NCBI RefSeq assembly: GCF_034652275.1 | Contig: NZ_JAXIWG010000001.1 | Coordinates: 1,426,001 to 1,490,000, forward strand | Length of the DNA: 64,000 nt | Origin: Yoonia sp034652275 | Lineage (GTDB): Bacteria; Pseudomonadota; Alphaproteobacteria; Rhodobacterales; Rhodobacteraceae | Reading direction: 5' to 3' | Shown here: piece by piece, positions 1 to 9,139 of the stretch | How the letters are laid out: the number at the start of each line of letters is the position of its first letter | Position numbering within the stretch: position 1 is the first letter of the stretch | The notes under the pieces: generated by a model | The model's database searches: none | What the model saw: the letters and a program-made list of their open reading frames with translations, nothing else | Told to the model about the DNA's origin: nothing | Position numbers and translations under genes: made by a program

Positions 1-415
1 CAGCGATGGCCATGCGTCTGCCCGCGCGCAGCACGTTGGCACGCGGTGCCAGCATGTTTCGCAGCGCATCAAGGGCGGCTTCGGCGCGTCCTTCCTGCAC
101 AAAGCCGATAACGGCGTTGATAACAACGACGGTCAGGATCACGCCTGTGTCTATCCAATGCCCCAACAGCGCCGTGATCAAAGCCGCAAAGATCAGGACG
201 AGGATCAGTAGGTTGTTGAATTGTCGTGCGAAACGGGCCAACGGACTGGCGCGTGGCGCGGCTGGCAACCGGTTCGGGCCGACCTGATCCAGCCGCGCTG
301 CCGCCTCGCCCGGCGCAAGCCCGCACCCGGAGGACCCGAGGTCGGTCAACACGTCATCGACAGAACGGGCCCAAGGGGACGCGGTTTCGCGCATATTGCC
401 TGTCGGCGAACTCAT
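1..415 (-). CDS. Cation-transporting P-type ATPase, N-terminal part (cut by window edge)
   Basis: Only the first 138 codons lie in the window; the frame runs open off the left edge. Residues about 18-60 look like the cation ATPase N-terminal domain (LAPGEAAARLDQVGPNRLP), as in MgtA, Ca2+ and PMR1-type pumps. Two hydrophobic helices follow (around NNLLILILVFAALITALLG and VILTVVVINAVIGFVQEGRA), then the start of the actuator region. The start ATG at 415 overlaps the stop of the upstream SDR gene as ATGA, so the two are probably translated from one message. The metal-binding and phosphorylation residues are outside the window, so the transported ion (Ca2+, Mg2+ or other) cannot be told. Confidence 0.85.
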   Translation of the reverse strand, partial: MSSPTGNMRETASPWARSVDDVLTDLGSSGCGLAPGEAAARLDQVGPNRLPAAPRASPLARFARQFNNLLILVLIFAALITALLGHWIDTGVILTVVVINAVIGFVQEGRAEAALDALRNMLAPRANVLRAGRRMAIA

Positions 416-1164
416 GGTGCCGTGTAGCCGCCATCAACCAGATGATAGCTTCCGGTGATAAAGCTAGCGCGCGCGGAAAGCAGGAAACAGGTCAGTGCGG
501 ACACTTCCTGCGGTGTGCCGATCCGCCCCATCGGATGCAAACCCGCTAGCCCATCAAGCATGTCCTGGCTGAGGTTGTCCGTCAAAAGCGGGGTCTGGAT
601 AAAGGCTGGACCAACGGCGTTGATACGAATGCCCTTGCGTGCGTATTCGATGGCTGCGGTTTTGGTCAGTCCCAACAGCGCATGTTTGCTGGCAACATAG
701 GCAGAGGAATTGGCGAACCCGACACTGCCGAGAATGGACGCCATATTCACGATGGCCCCACCACCGGCGCGCTCCATCGCCGGAATCTGATAGCGCATCC
801 CGTAAAACACGCCGTTCAGATTGACACCGATGACCTGATCCCAAGCGTCCGTCGGATACTCTCCCACGGGGGCTTGCGCGCCACCAATGCCGGCATTGTT
901 CACCGCCAGATGCAACGCGCCCGTCTGTGTCTCGGCAAAGGTGACAAGCGCTTTCATCGCTTCGGCATCAGACACATCTGCCGCAAATGGCAACGCTTTT
1001 TCCCCGCGATCGCGAATTTCGGCCACGACGAGGTCGCATCCCGGTTGGTCCCGGTCAGAGACGATGACGGTTGCGCCGCGTGCGGCCAGTTCCAAAGCAA
1101 TTGCCTTGCCGATCCCAGAGGCGGCCCCTGTCACCAGTGCGGTCTGTCCTGCGAAGTCCTGCAT
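412..1164 (-). CDS. Short-chain dehydrogenase/reductase (SDR)
   Basis: A 250-residue classical SDR predicted to carry out an NAD(P)-dependent oxidation or reduction in the cytoplasm. It has the Rossmann motif TGAASGIG near residue 13, NNAGIGG near residue 90, and the catalytic Tyr-Lys pair in YVASK. The C-terminal LVDGGYTAP is typical of the 3-oxoacyl-ACP reductase/glucose dehydrogenase-like SDRs. The substrate is not predictable. The gene ends inside the start of a cation P-type ATPase (ATGA overlap), an unusual partner for an SDR. Confidence 0.9.
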   Translation of the reverse strand: MQDFAGQTALVTGAASGIGKAIALELAARGATVIVSDRDQPGCDLVVAEIRDRGEKALPFAADVSDAEAMKALVTFAETQTGALHLAVNNAGIGGAQAPVGEYPTDAWDQVIGVNLNGVFYGMRYQIPAMERAGGGAIVNMASILGSVGFANSSAYVASKHALLGLTKTAAIEYARKGIRINAVGPAFIQTPLLTDNLSQDMLDGLAGLHPMGRIGTPQEVSALTCFLLSARASFITGSYHLVDGGYTAP

Positions 1165-1691
1165 TGTTGTCCGTTCCTTCCATCAAAAGTCAAAATCGAC
1201 ATCGTGACGTTGAGACTACCTGACTTCGGCAGCGGCGTATTTGAGCTAGCGCAAGGTCTGCGGTCAAACTTGCGGCATACTGTCAGGTTCGGGGGTGCGC
1301 GTGACCCGCGTTTCGCAATTTTCGCCGTCGATGTCTCAAAGAGGTTCTCCCACATGACGCAAATGCCTGAAGGCCCTGTTTTGAGCGTCCAGACGGGGGA
1401 AACCCTGTCTGGGACAGTGATTTTTCGTCAGAGTGCGATCAGGGATAACCGTTGTGTTGAAAACGCCTTCAGCATCCAGCAAGGTCATGTCCAGACAGCA
1501 AGGGACAGGGCCGACCTGCCAATGACCCGTGACGTTACGCAAGACCGGGGTAGCAAGGGCGACGGACTTCACTTAATCGGCAAAGGTAACAGGGATCATC
1601 GCGACGCCATTCGCAAAGATCGCGGGACACGCCCAGCAACAGCAGCCGCCAACAATCCTTGCCACGATAACAAGAGGGAGCAGACACATTG
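1165..1691. other. 527-bp intergenic stretch without a convincing gene
   Basis: This lies between the divergent SDR and Kef-type genes and should contain both promoters. A short plus-strand reading frame starting near 1354 and a 78-codon minus-strand frame were read. Neither looks like a protein. An imperfect inverted repeat (GTCCAGAC ... GTCTGGGAC, about 1387-1415) is the only structure I noticed. Confidence 0.4.
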
Positions 1692-3410
1692 ATGGAGGTG
1701 ATCGTTCAGTCACCGTTCGCCGAGATCGCCGCACTTTTGGTGATGGCGGCGGCGGTCGGATTTATCGGCATCATGCTGCGGCAGCCGCTGATCGTCAGCT
1801 TCATCGCTGTCGGACTGATCGCAGGGCCTTCGGCAATGGACGTCGTACGCTCGGATGCGCAGATCAGCCTGTTGTCTCAACTCGGCATTGCCGTGCTGCT
1901 TTTTCTCGTCGGCATCAAGCTCGACGTGAAACTGATCCGGTCGCTCGGGTCTGTCTCGCTTCTGACGGGTCTCGGACAGGTCGCATTCACGTCGACCTTC
2001 GGGTATCTGATCGGTCTGGCCTTGGGGCTGGGCGCGGTCACCAGCCTATATGTCGCGGTCGCTCTGACGTTTTCGTCCACCATCATCATCGTCAAGCTAT
2101 TGTCCGACAAGCGGGAGATCGACAGCCTGCACGGGCAGATCGCACTGGGGTTTCTGATCGTGCAGGATCTTGTCGTCGTGCTTGCGATGATTGTGCTGTC
2201 TGCCATCGGTATCGGTGCGGCAGGCGACGGGCATGGCGGCGGGTCGGTGACGATGGTCCTGTCGTCGGGTGTCGCGATGGTGGCGCTTGTCGTGCTGTTT
2301 GTGCGCTATATCGCCAACCCATTGACAGAGCGTCTGGCAAGCGCGCCCGAACTTCTGGTGATCTTCGCGATCGCGATGGCCGCGATGTTCGCCGCCGCAG
2401 GCGAGATCGTCGGGCTGGGCAAGGAGGTCGGTGGCCTACTCGCCGGTGTAGCGCTTGCGTCGACGCCTTACCGCGAAACCATTGCAGCACGCCTTGCCCC
2501 GCTGCGTGATTTCCTGCTGCTGTTCTTCTTCATCGCGCTTGGTTCTGCACTGGATTTGTCGCTTTTGGGCACGCATGTGATTGGGGCAATCGTCTTCTCG
2601 CTGTTCGTTCTGATCGGCAACCCGTTGATCGTGCTGCTGATCATGGGGGCTTTGGGCTATCGCAAGCGGACCGGCTTTCTGGCAGGATTGACGGTTGCAC
2701 AGATCAGCGAATTCTCGTTGATTTTCGTAGCGATGGGTGTCTCGATCGGGCATGTGCAGGAAGATGCACTTGGCCTTGTGACCATGGTCGGGCTCGTGAC
2801 AATCGCGGCCTCTACCTATATGATTACCTATTCGCACCAGCTTTACGCTGTGTTCGAGCGGTTTCTGGGCGTGTTCGAGCGTCGCGGCACTCCGCGTGAA
2901 CCCGTTGAGGCTGGCGCACACCGTCTTGACGGTCCCAAAGTGATCATTTTCGGGCTGGGGCGTTTCGGCACGGCTATCGGGCTGCGCTTGCAAAAGCGGG
3001 GGATCACGGTGCTTGGGGTCGATTTCAACCCGCTTGCGATCAAGCGCTGGCGCGAACTTGGGCTGGCCACCGAATTCGGCGATGCGACCGACCCCGAATT
3101 CGTCACCGAACTGCCCCTACCGCATGCGGAATGGATCGTCTCCACGGTGCCGATCCACCCAACGGGGCTGAGCCATGAGGACACACGCACCACGCTGATC
3201 CAGCTGTCACGCACTGCAGGGTTCCTTGGGCGGATCGCTGTTGCCTCACACCACTTGCGCGATACAGAGCTGCTTTTCGCCTCTGGTGCCGATGTGGTGC
3301 TGGAGCCTTTCCAGGATGCCGCCGACCGTGCGGTCGAACTGCTTTGCGGTGCGGCGCCAGAAGAGCGCACCGAGATCCCTTCGATCATGTCCGAAGAACA
3401 GCAGACCTAG
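1692..3410 (+). CDS. CPA2-family cation:proton antiporter with TrkA-N domain (Kef/YbaL-like)
   Basis: About 572 residues. The N-terminal two thirds is a monovalent cation:proton exchanger membrane domain with roughly 12 hydrophobic segments, including QLGIAVLLFLVGIKLD and IALGFLIVQDLVVVLAM. The C-terminal part (about 415-540) is a cytoplasmic TrkA-N/RCK nucleotide-binding domain with VIIFGLGRFGTAIGLRL and an acidic GVDFN strand end. Together this suggests a ligand-gated K+ or Na+ efflux/antiport system. I chose ATG 1692 because it has a GAGGGAG ribosome binding site; a TTG at 1689 is in frame just before it. It is a single gene with its own upstream region. Confidence 0.9.
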   Translation: MEVIVQSPFAEIAALLVMAAAVGFIGIMLRQPLIVSFIAVGLIAGPSAMDVVRSDAQISLLSQLGIAVLLFLVGIKLDVKLIRSLGSVSLLTGLGQVAFTSTFGYLIGLALGLGAVTSLYVAVALTFSSTIIIVKLLSDKREIDSLHGQIALGFLIVQDLVVVLAMIVLSAIGIGAAGDGHGGGSVTMVLSSGVAMVALVVLFVRYIANPLTERLASAPELLVIFAIAMAAMFAAAGEIVGLGKEVGGLLAGVALASTPYRETIAARLAPLRDFLLLFFFIALGSALDLSLLGTHVIGAIVFSLFVLIGNPLIVLLIMGALGYRKRTGFLAGLTVAQISEFSLIFVAMGVSIGHVQEDALGLVTMVGLVTIAASTYMITYSHQLYAVFERFLGVFERRGTPREPVEAGAHRLDGPKVIIFGLGRFGTAIGLRLQKRGITVLGVDFNPLAIKRWRELGLATEFGDATDPEFVTELPLPHAEWIVSTVPIHPTGLSHEDTRTTLIQLSRTAGFLGRIAVASHHLRDTELLFASGADVVLEPFQDAADRAVELLCGAAPEERTEIPSIMSEEQQT

Positions 3411-3418
3411 GTATTCGA

Positions 3419-3483
3419 TCGGACGGCTGATCGAGCGATCCTGCGGGCTAAGGCAACACGGGGTATGTCACCCAGCCGTCCGA
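3419..3483. repeat. 11-bp perfect inverted repeat between convergent genes
   Basis: TCGGACGGCTG at 3419-3429 is perfectly complementary to CAGCCGTCCGA at 3473-3483, with a 43-nt loop. It sits just after the Kef-type gene and before the end of the opposing metal ATPase. It could act as a two-way transcription end or a protein site; no T-tract follows. Confidence 0.5.
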
Positions 3484-3515
3484 CTTGCACCGCGCGGGGC
3501 AGGTCGGGACCCGCA

Positions 3516-5399
3516 TCATGACGCTGTTGCCGTCTGTTGTGATGTTTTCAGAGCGTCGATACCTGCGGGAGAAATGCGCAGCGCGCGCAGGGCGTTCAGG
3601 ATGACGGCCACGTCGATCACCTCTTGGAGTAGTGCGCCTTGCACGGGCGTCAGATAGCCAAAGGCAGCGGCGATCATCCCGAGGACCGACAGGCCGATCC
3701 CCACAACGACGCTTTGCAGCGCGATCTGGCGGGCGCGGCGGGCAATCTCGATTCCGGGGGCGATCCGGTCAACGCGGTCGACCAGCAACACGACATCGGC
3801 CGCTTCTGCGCTGGCGGCGGCGCCGCGTGCGCCCATCGCGACACCGACATCGGCAACGGCCAGCGCGGGGGCATCGTTCACCCCGTCGCCGACCATCATG
3901 ACAGGGCCGGTCTTGCGCTCTGCCAGAACCAGATCGACCTTGCCGTCCGGGGTCAGTCCGGCGTGAGTTCCGTCAAGCCCTAGACCCTGCGTGATGCGCT
4001 GCGCCACCGCGACCCTGTCACCTGTCGCCAGCAAGATGCGGCTGATCCCCTGCGCGCGCAGCCGTGCCAGCATGTCACCAGCCCCGTCGCGCAAGGGGTC
4101 AGCCATGACAAGATAGCCCGCCAGACGGCCATCAATCGCCACCGCAACCATCAGCGCGCCCGCAGCCAGTTCCGGATGCGCCCCTGACGCCTGGCCCACC
4201 TGCCGTGTCACAAACCCGTCGCCGCCGACAATGACCTGCCGCGCGTCGATAGATCCGATCACCCCCTCACCGGGCATTTCCGCAACATCGACAGGCACCG
4301 GCAGGACCAGCCCCCGCTCTTTGGCAGCAGCGACAATCGCCTGTGCTACCGGGTGCTTGGATGCCTGATCCAGCGCGGCTGCAAAACGCAGGATGTCATC
4401 GGGTGCCATCCCGCCCGCGCTGTCGATCGACACGATCTGCGGCCGCCCGTCGGTCAGGGTGCCTGTCTTGTCGAGGATCAGCGTATGGATGCGGGCCATC
4501 GCCTCTAGCGGTTTTGCGCCTTTCACCAGAATGCCGAAATGCGCCGCGCGTGACAGGCCCGCCACCAAGGCGACAGGCACGGCAAGGATCAGCGGGCAAG
4601 GTGTGGCGACAACCAGCACGGCCACTGCACGGATCGGATCGCCGGTGAACCACCATGCCGCAAAAGCGATCGTGACAGTGACCGCCAGAAACCCCAGCGA
4701 CCAGCGATCCGCCAGCCGCGCCATCGGTGCCTTTGACCGCTGCGCCTCTTCGACGAGCCTGACGATACCGGCATAGGTGCTGTCTTTTGCTTCATGCGTG
4801 GCTGTCAGGTCAAAGGCATCGCCTGCGTTTGTGGACCCGCTCATCGCATCCCCGCCGCGTTCCAGCCGCACGGGCAGCGATTCACCGGTCAGCGCCGAAG
4901 TGTCCAGAAACGCCGTGGCCGAGGCGACTTGCCCATCGACCGGCACCACATCGCCCTGCCGGATCAGCAGCCGGTCACCCGGCACGATCTTGTCCAGCGG
5001 CACCTCTTCCAGCCCGCCGTCCAGATGGCGGGTTGCGGTACGCGGCACGCGGGACAACAGGTTGCGCATCTCGGCGCGTGCGCGCCCTTCGGCGAAGTTT
5101 TCCAGAAAGGTGCCGCCCGAATACATGACCGCGACCACCGCCGCTGCCAGCGTTTCGCCAAAGGTCAACGCCGCCGCCATTGACAAAGCGGCGACGATAT
5201 CCAGCCCCACATCCCCGCGCATCAGGCTGCGCGCGATCTCGACCACCAGTGCCACCAGCACGGGCGCAACGCCTGCAAACCACAATGTCGCGGCCAGATC
5301 GGGCCTGCCGCCGACATGTAACGCCAGCCCCCCGATCAGGCCCGTCAAGGCAAGAACCAAAAGCAGCGTCTTGAGGCGGTCTGACTTGGTTTGGTCCAT
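3516..5399 (-). CDS. Heavy-metal P1B-type ATPase with a TPCP membrane motif
   Basis: A 627-residue transition-metal pump of the inner membrane. It has the TGES actuator motif (about 171), the phosphorylation site DKTGT at D310, the SE-HP-like segment SKHPVAQAI, and the hinge MVGDGVNDAPAL. The metal-binding motif in the sixth helix is T266-P-C-P269, not the usual CPC of Cu+/Zn2+ pumps or SPC of Co2+ pumps. There is no N-terminal HMA domain. The start at 5399 (MDQTKSD) is preceded by AGGGGA; a longer frame to 5489 is open but lacks this signal. The exported metal is not predictable from this motif. Confidence 0.88.
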   Translation of the reverse strand: MDQTKSDRLKTLLLVLALTGLIGGLALHVGGRPDLAATLWFAGVAPVLVALVVEIARSLMRGDVGLDIVAALSMAAALTFGETLAAAVVAVMYSGGTFLENFAEGRARAEMRNLLSRVPRTATRHLDGGLEEVPLDKIVPGDRLLIRQGDVVPVDGQVASATAFLDTSALTGESLPVRLERGGDAMSGSTNAGDAFDLTATHEAKDSTYAGIVRLVEEAQRSKAPMARLADRWSLGFLAVTVTIAFAAWWFTGDPIRAVAVLVVATPCPLILAVPVALVAGLSRAAHFGILVKGAKPLEAMARIHTLILDKTGTLTDGRPQIVSIDSAGGMAPDDILRFAAALDQASKHPVAQAIVAAAKERGLVLPVPVDVAEMPGEGVIGSIDARQVIVGGDGFVTRQVGQASGAHPELAAGALMVAVAIDGRLAGYLVMADPLRDGAGDMLARLRAQGISRILLATGDRVAVAQRITQGLGLDGTHAGLTPDGKVDLVLAERKTGPVMMVGDGVNDAPALAVADVGVAMGARGAAASAEAADVVLLVDRVDRIAPGIEIARRARQIALQSVVVGIGLSVLGMIAAAFGYLTPVQGALLQEVIDVAVILNALRALRISPAGIDALKTSQQTATAS

Positions 5400-5715
5400 G
5401 ACGGTCCCCTGCATGCCGTGGTCATTCCTGCGGCTGTGCTCCGAAAAAGCTGACCACCTTATCGGGCCGCATACCACCGATAACATCATTCACGACAAAC
5501 ATGGCGTGAAGCTTGGGCCCTGCCGCCCTGCGGCGTGCAAGCCACCTGCCGGAACCTTGGGCGACTTGGGCAGCAAACCGACCTGAACGACGTCCAAAGT
5601 TGATACACATCAAAGAAATGAAATGTATTAACGCCTAAGATTCAAGGATTGGCGGGCGTCTACTGAAGGTCAGCGACCCCTTTCCAATCATCTATATTAT
5701 TAAAGGATGACCATT
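5400..5715. other. 316-bp divergent intergenic region
   Basis: This lies between the metal ATPase (minus) and the autotransporter (plus). The half near 5600-5700 is notably AT-richer than the surroundings, as expected for promoters. I could not place a confident -35/-10 pair. A 63-codon minus-strand frame inside it does not look like a protein. Confidence 0.4.
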
Positions 5716-8079
5716 ATGGTTACGAATTTGCGTGTTTTGACGTCACCCCCTGTCCGTACACAGCTTTTGGGATGCGCTGCAGCCCTTCCGCTGCTTCTGG
5801 CCGCGGGACTTGGTGCTACACCCGCCAAGGCGGACGTTCTGGCCGAAAATATGTTGATCGGCACGTCAGGCGGTGGCTTGATCTTCAACGATCCTGAAGA
5901 GGGCGTATTACCGCCGGGGATCAAGAGCGTCACGTTCACTTCGACACGGGATCCGGATATTTCAGGGGTCTTTCTGCCACCTTACGAAAACATCATCTTC
6001 GACTTTGCGGATGTGCTTGCCGATGGCGACCTCACCGACGATCCGCTGGAATCGCGTGGTGGTGTGCCCAATTGCATGATGGCCAACAACCCCGAAGTAT
6101 ATTGCGATTCAGCCTCGGGGTCCGGCAAGCGGATCAAGACTTGGCTGACCGGACGGGATGCGTTCGACATGCTGATCCGGACCAGCCCGACCTTCACCAA
6201 CAACGCAGGCGAATCCGTCGATGTATCCTCGGTCGATTATTTCAATTTCGGCAAGATTTCGAACTTTACCGGCGCGCGCATTACCGGGCTGAGTATCGAA
6301 CTGCTGACAGCCGATGGCACGCCGATGGGCACGCTGGACCCAGCAAGTGCCGTGCTGTTCAACCTTGATCCCGATGTGATGGCAAACCTTGGCAATGGCG
6401 CACGTCTGGTGGACGGGCTGTTCGGCGGGGGCGGTCAGGAAGGGGACATCGGGTTCTTCTCTGACGCGCGGGCGGGCTTCAGCCTTGTGCGTAGCGACGA
6501 CACGCTGGACTTCGGTGGCGCAGCGGATTTGCTCGGCAACGGCTTCTATGTGGTCAACTTCGGCACCGCAATGCTGGACAATTCCATGATCCCCGATGGT
6601 CTGTTCTGGGACGACAACGCCGATCCGTCCGACGAATCCGCGCTGGTTGCATGGAACAACATGGCAGGCGGCGGCTGGACCTATGGCAACCTTGAACTGC
6701 CAGAAGCGCTCGACGCCCGTCTGGAAGATCTTGCCGCAGCCCTTGGGGTCAGCGTTGGTGATCTTGCCTACACGCCGGGTGGGTTGGTCCCCACAGGGAT
6801 CGTCGCGGCGGCAGAAGCCAATGGCCTGTTCGCCATCGGCAAGATCGAGGATCTGCGCAATGCAAACGTGAACTACACGATCACGGTTGGCACGGTTGAC
6901 GGAAACACATTCATCATCCGGACAGCCCCGCGGTTTGCACCGGTTGTCGAAACCTCGGGCAGCGATAGCCAGTTCCGCGTGGCAGCATCGCTTGATGCGG
7001 CCAACGTGCCCTATCTTGCGGCAGATGCGGGCTATCTGGCGATCATCGACAGCGTGATGGCCCTGCCTACCGTGGCCGAACGTCAGCAGGCGCTGGCGGG
7101 GCTTGGCTTTACCTCGGGTGCCGGTATCTTTGGATCGGCCTATGCGATGGGCACGGAACAGTTCTTTGCCCTGCCCGGTGGTGATGCCGGTCCGGACGAC
7201 GGAACATCGGTTTCAAGCAGGGGTGCCAACTGGACATTGGGCGATGGCACGCGCGGCTTTGTCTCGCTGGGTGGTCGTGTGTCCGAAACGGATGCGACTT
7301 CCAACAATCCGGGCTTCGAGACTGAAGCCGCCAGTGTCTGGGCCGGGATCGAGCGGAACTTGAACCCCGGCACATGGCTGGGCGTGATGATCGGCGGCGG
7401 TCAGGCCAATGCCAACATGGATGGGGGCGCAGGCTCTGTCGATGTCGATGCGCTGGGTCTGGGCGTTTATGCCCGCGGATCGATGGGTGGCAACGGGCGC
7501 TACAAGGCGCTTGTCGGGTATCAAAGCCTGTCGTTCGACACCGCGCGCAACATCGGGGTGCTTGAGGCGACTGCCGCTGGCACCACCGACGGCACAATGT
7601 TCGTGGCCGGGGTCGAAGCTGACTGGCTCAAGCCCGCGAACACATTGCGCTGGGGTCCGACCGCATCGCTGCAATATGTGAACCTGTCGGTTGACGGCTA
7701 CAGCGAAACCGGTGCGGGGCTTGGCAATCTGACCGTGGGCGACCAAAGCACCAACTACCTGCTTGCCAGTGCCGGTCTGCGCGCCGAGGCTGACTATCAG
7801 GTTGGCGGCGGGGTGGTGAACCCCTTTGCCTATGCCGCGGTCACAGCGCAGTCGGGGGGCGATGCCGCGATCAGCACCAGCTTTGCCGGTCTGCCCGGTT
7901 TCGAGACACCGGTTGACGCGCAGGACGACACCTGGGTCGATTTCGGGTTTGGCCTTTCGACCACCTTGTCGCAGTCCGGCAGGTCGGAAACCACGCTGGG
8001 CGCGGAGTATAAGGGGGCATTCTTCGGTGACGGGTTCGAAAGCCACGCTGTCCGAGTGTCGCTGAACATCAGCTTCTGA
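5716..8079 (+). CDS. Autotransporter with C-terminal outer-membrane beta-barrel
   Basis: About 787 residues. It begins with a signal peptide whose hydrophobic stretch ends at PAKA, followed by a passenger of roughly 430 residues. The C-terminal part (from about 500) has alternating barrel strands and ends in VRVSLNISF, with the terminal Phe typical of BamA-recognised outer-membrane proteins. The passenger lacks the repeats of beta-helix autotransporters. Its NFGKISNFTGARITGLSIEL and GLFWDDNADPSDESALVAW segments resemble the 'choice-of-anchor F' surface domain, a tentative match. ATG 5716 is preferred because AAAGGA lies 8 nt upstream; ATG 5707 overlaps that site. The function of the exposed domain is unknown. 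Confidence 0.85.
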   Translation: MVTNLRVLTSPPVRTQLLGCAAALPLLLAAGLGATPAKADVLAENMLIGTSGGGLIFNDPEEGVLPPGIKSVTFTSTRDPDISGVFLPPYENIIFDFADVLADGDLTDDPLESRGGVPNCMMANNPEVYCDSASGSGKRIKTWLTGRDAFDMLIRTSPTFTNNAGESVDVSSVDYFNFGKISNFTGARITGLSIELLTADGTPMGTLDPASAVLFNLDPDVMANLGNGARLVDGLFGGGGQEGDIGFFSDARAGFSLVRSDDTLDFGGAADLLGNGFYVVNFGTAMLDNSMIPDGLFWDDNADPSDESALVAWNNMAGGGWTYGNLELPEALDARLEDLAAALGVSVGDLAYTPGGLVPTGIVAAAEANGLFAIGKIEDLRNANVNYTITVGTVDGNTFIIRTAPRFAPVVETSGSDSQFRVAASLDAANVPYLAADAGYLAIIDSVMALPTVAERQQALAGLGFTSGAGIFGSAYAMGTEQFFALPGGDAGPDDGTSVSSRGANWTLGDGTRGFVSLGGRVSETDATSNNPGFETEAASVWAGIERNLNPGTWLGVMIGGGQANANMDGGAGSVDVDALGLGVYARGSMGGNGRYKALVGYQSLSFDTARNIGVLEATAAGTTDGTMFVAGVEADWLKPANTLRWGPTASLQYVNLSVDGYSETGAGLGNLTVGDQSTNYLLASAGLRAEADYQVGGGVVNPFAYAAVTAQSGGDAAISTSFAGLPGFETPVDAQDDTWVDFGFGLSTTLSQSGRSETTLGAEYKGAFFGDGFESHAVRVSLNISF

Positions 8080-8118
8080 GAAAGGTTCGAGGTACAGCTC
8101 TGCCCGATGCCGACTTGC

Positions 8119-8147
8119 TGGCGGGCGCGTATCAAGCGCGCCCGCCA
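8119..8147. terminator. Bidirectional terminator-like hairpin
   Basis: An 11-bp perfect GC-rich stem, TGGCGGGCGCG / CGCGCCCGCCA, with a 7-nt loop. It lies between the convergent autotransporter and YedK genes. No T-tract follows on either side. Confidence 0.7.
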
Positions 8148-8192
8148 ATGCCATTTCGTGGCTTTCGCCTGTATCCTCGGCGTTCCCGCGCG

Positions 8193-8828
8193 TTACGGTA
8201 TCACTCCGCTTTCTTCCTGCGCAAGCAGCGCTTCTGGCAGTGGTCGCTGCAGCCTTTTCGCGTCTGGCCAAGGCGCGGATAGCCACGTTTCAAGATCGGA
8301 CGCGCGCGTCAGGATGACAGGCATCGCCTTTGGATGGATGGGTGCGACGATGTCATTGGGTTCACAGGTCAGAAACGCAAAAAGGTCATCGGTCGTCTCG
8401 CCATCCTTGAGCTTGCGGATACTGCGCCAGTCAGGCACCCAGATCCCGGCGAAAAAGGCGGGCTGGCCGGTCGTCAGTTTGAACCATGCATTGCCTGCAC
8501 CTTTGCCTGCGCGCGGTTCTGCAAATTGCGCAAAAGGCACCAGACAGCGGTTCTGCGGCCCGATCCATCGCCGCCAATGCGGGGACGCGGTGTTGCGCAC
8601 ATTCGTGACGCCTCTGTCGATCCCGCTTTTGCTGTGAAATTGCGGCGGGGACGGCAGACCCCAGCGGGCGCGGCGCAGGACATGCGCACCACCGTCCTGC
8701 GTGATCACCGGCGCAAGACGATCGGGATAAATCTCGCCCGTCTCGACATTGCCGGCCCGATTGTCGAGGCTCGCGAAGATCTGGCGCATCGCCTCTACGG
8801 CGGTGGTGTGTCTGTAAAGATTGCACAT
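8193..8828 (-). CDS. yedK: SOS response-associated peptidase family (YedK/HMCES-like)
   Basis: A 211-residue SRAP protein. This family forms a covalent thiazolidine crosslink between Cys2 and abasic sites in single-stranded DNA, protecting them during replication. The start at 8828 was chosen because it places MCNLY at the N-terminus, giving the required Cys2 after Met removal; a longer upstream frame is noise. Other family features visible are the NVRNTASP segment (cf. N/R of the active site), the basic RCLVPFAQFAEP region and the C-terminal HPKAMPVILT segment with the expected His. It is divergent from the AI-2E/AAG gene pair. Confidence 0.88.
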   Translation of the reverse strand: MCNLYRHTTAVEAMRQIFASLDNRAGNVETGEIYPDRLAPVITQDGGAHVLRRARWGLPSPPQFHSKSGIDRGVTNVRNTASPHWRRWIGPQNRCLVPFAQFAEPRAGKGAGNAWFKLTTGQPAFFAGIWVPDWRSIRKLKDGETTDDLFAFLTCEPNDIVAPIHPKAMPVILTRASDLETWLSAPWPDAKRLQRPLPEALLAQEESGVIP

Positions 8829-9139
8829 CGCGCTGCCCCATGACCTCGCGCGGCCGGTGCAGGTCCTGACACCAGCTCGGACGCGTCTGTCAGGGTGATC
8901 CCCGAAAACCGCACAATGACGCAAGCTTTGATTTGCTGCCTGCGGGTCTCCCCCATGATGCATGGTTGAAACCAAAGCGGCACGCGCCTGCGTAAAATCG
9001 GCGCATGGCGGGAACTTTCCGGGCCAAGCGGCGTTGCGAGACTTAGGCTCAGAAAGTCCGCTGTCCGGTATCCGCCCGGAACAGCGCGTCTTTGCACGGG
9101 CGTGGGACCTGTCGCGGTGGCAGGGCAAAGTGGGCATGC
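8829..9139. other. 311-bp divergent intergenic region
   Basis: This lies between yedK (minus) and the AI-2E-family gene (plus). Several reading frames cross it but none looks like a protein. I saw no clear LexA-type operator or other motif. Confidence 0.4.

Noticed and set aside
1354..1692. Possible small plus-strand gene (starts MTQMPEGP) in the SDR-Kef gap
   Set aside because: Translation has no protein-like pattern, only a weak ribosome binding site, and it runs into the antiporter start.
5422..5613. 63-codon minus frame upstream of the metal ATPase
   Set aside because: No convincing start signal or composition; probably part of the promoter region.
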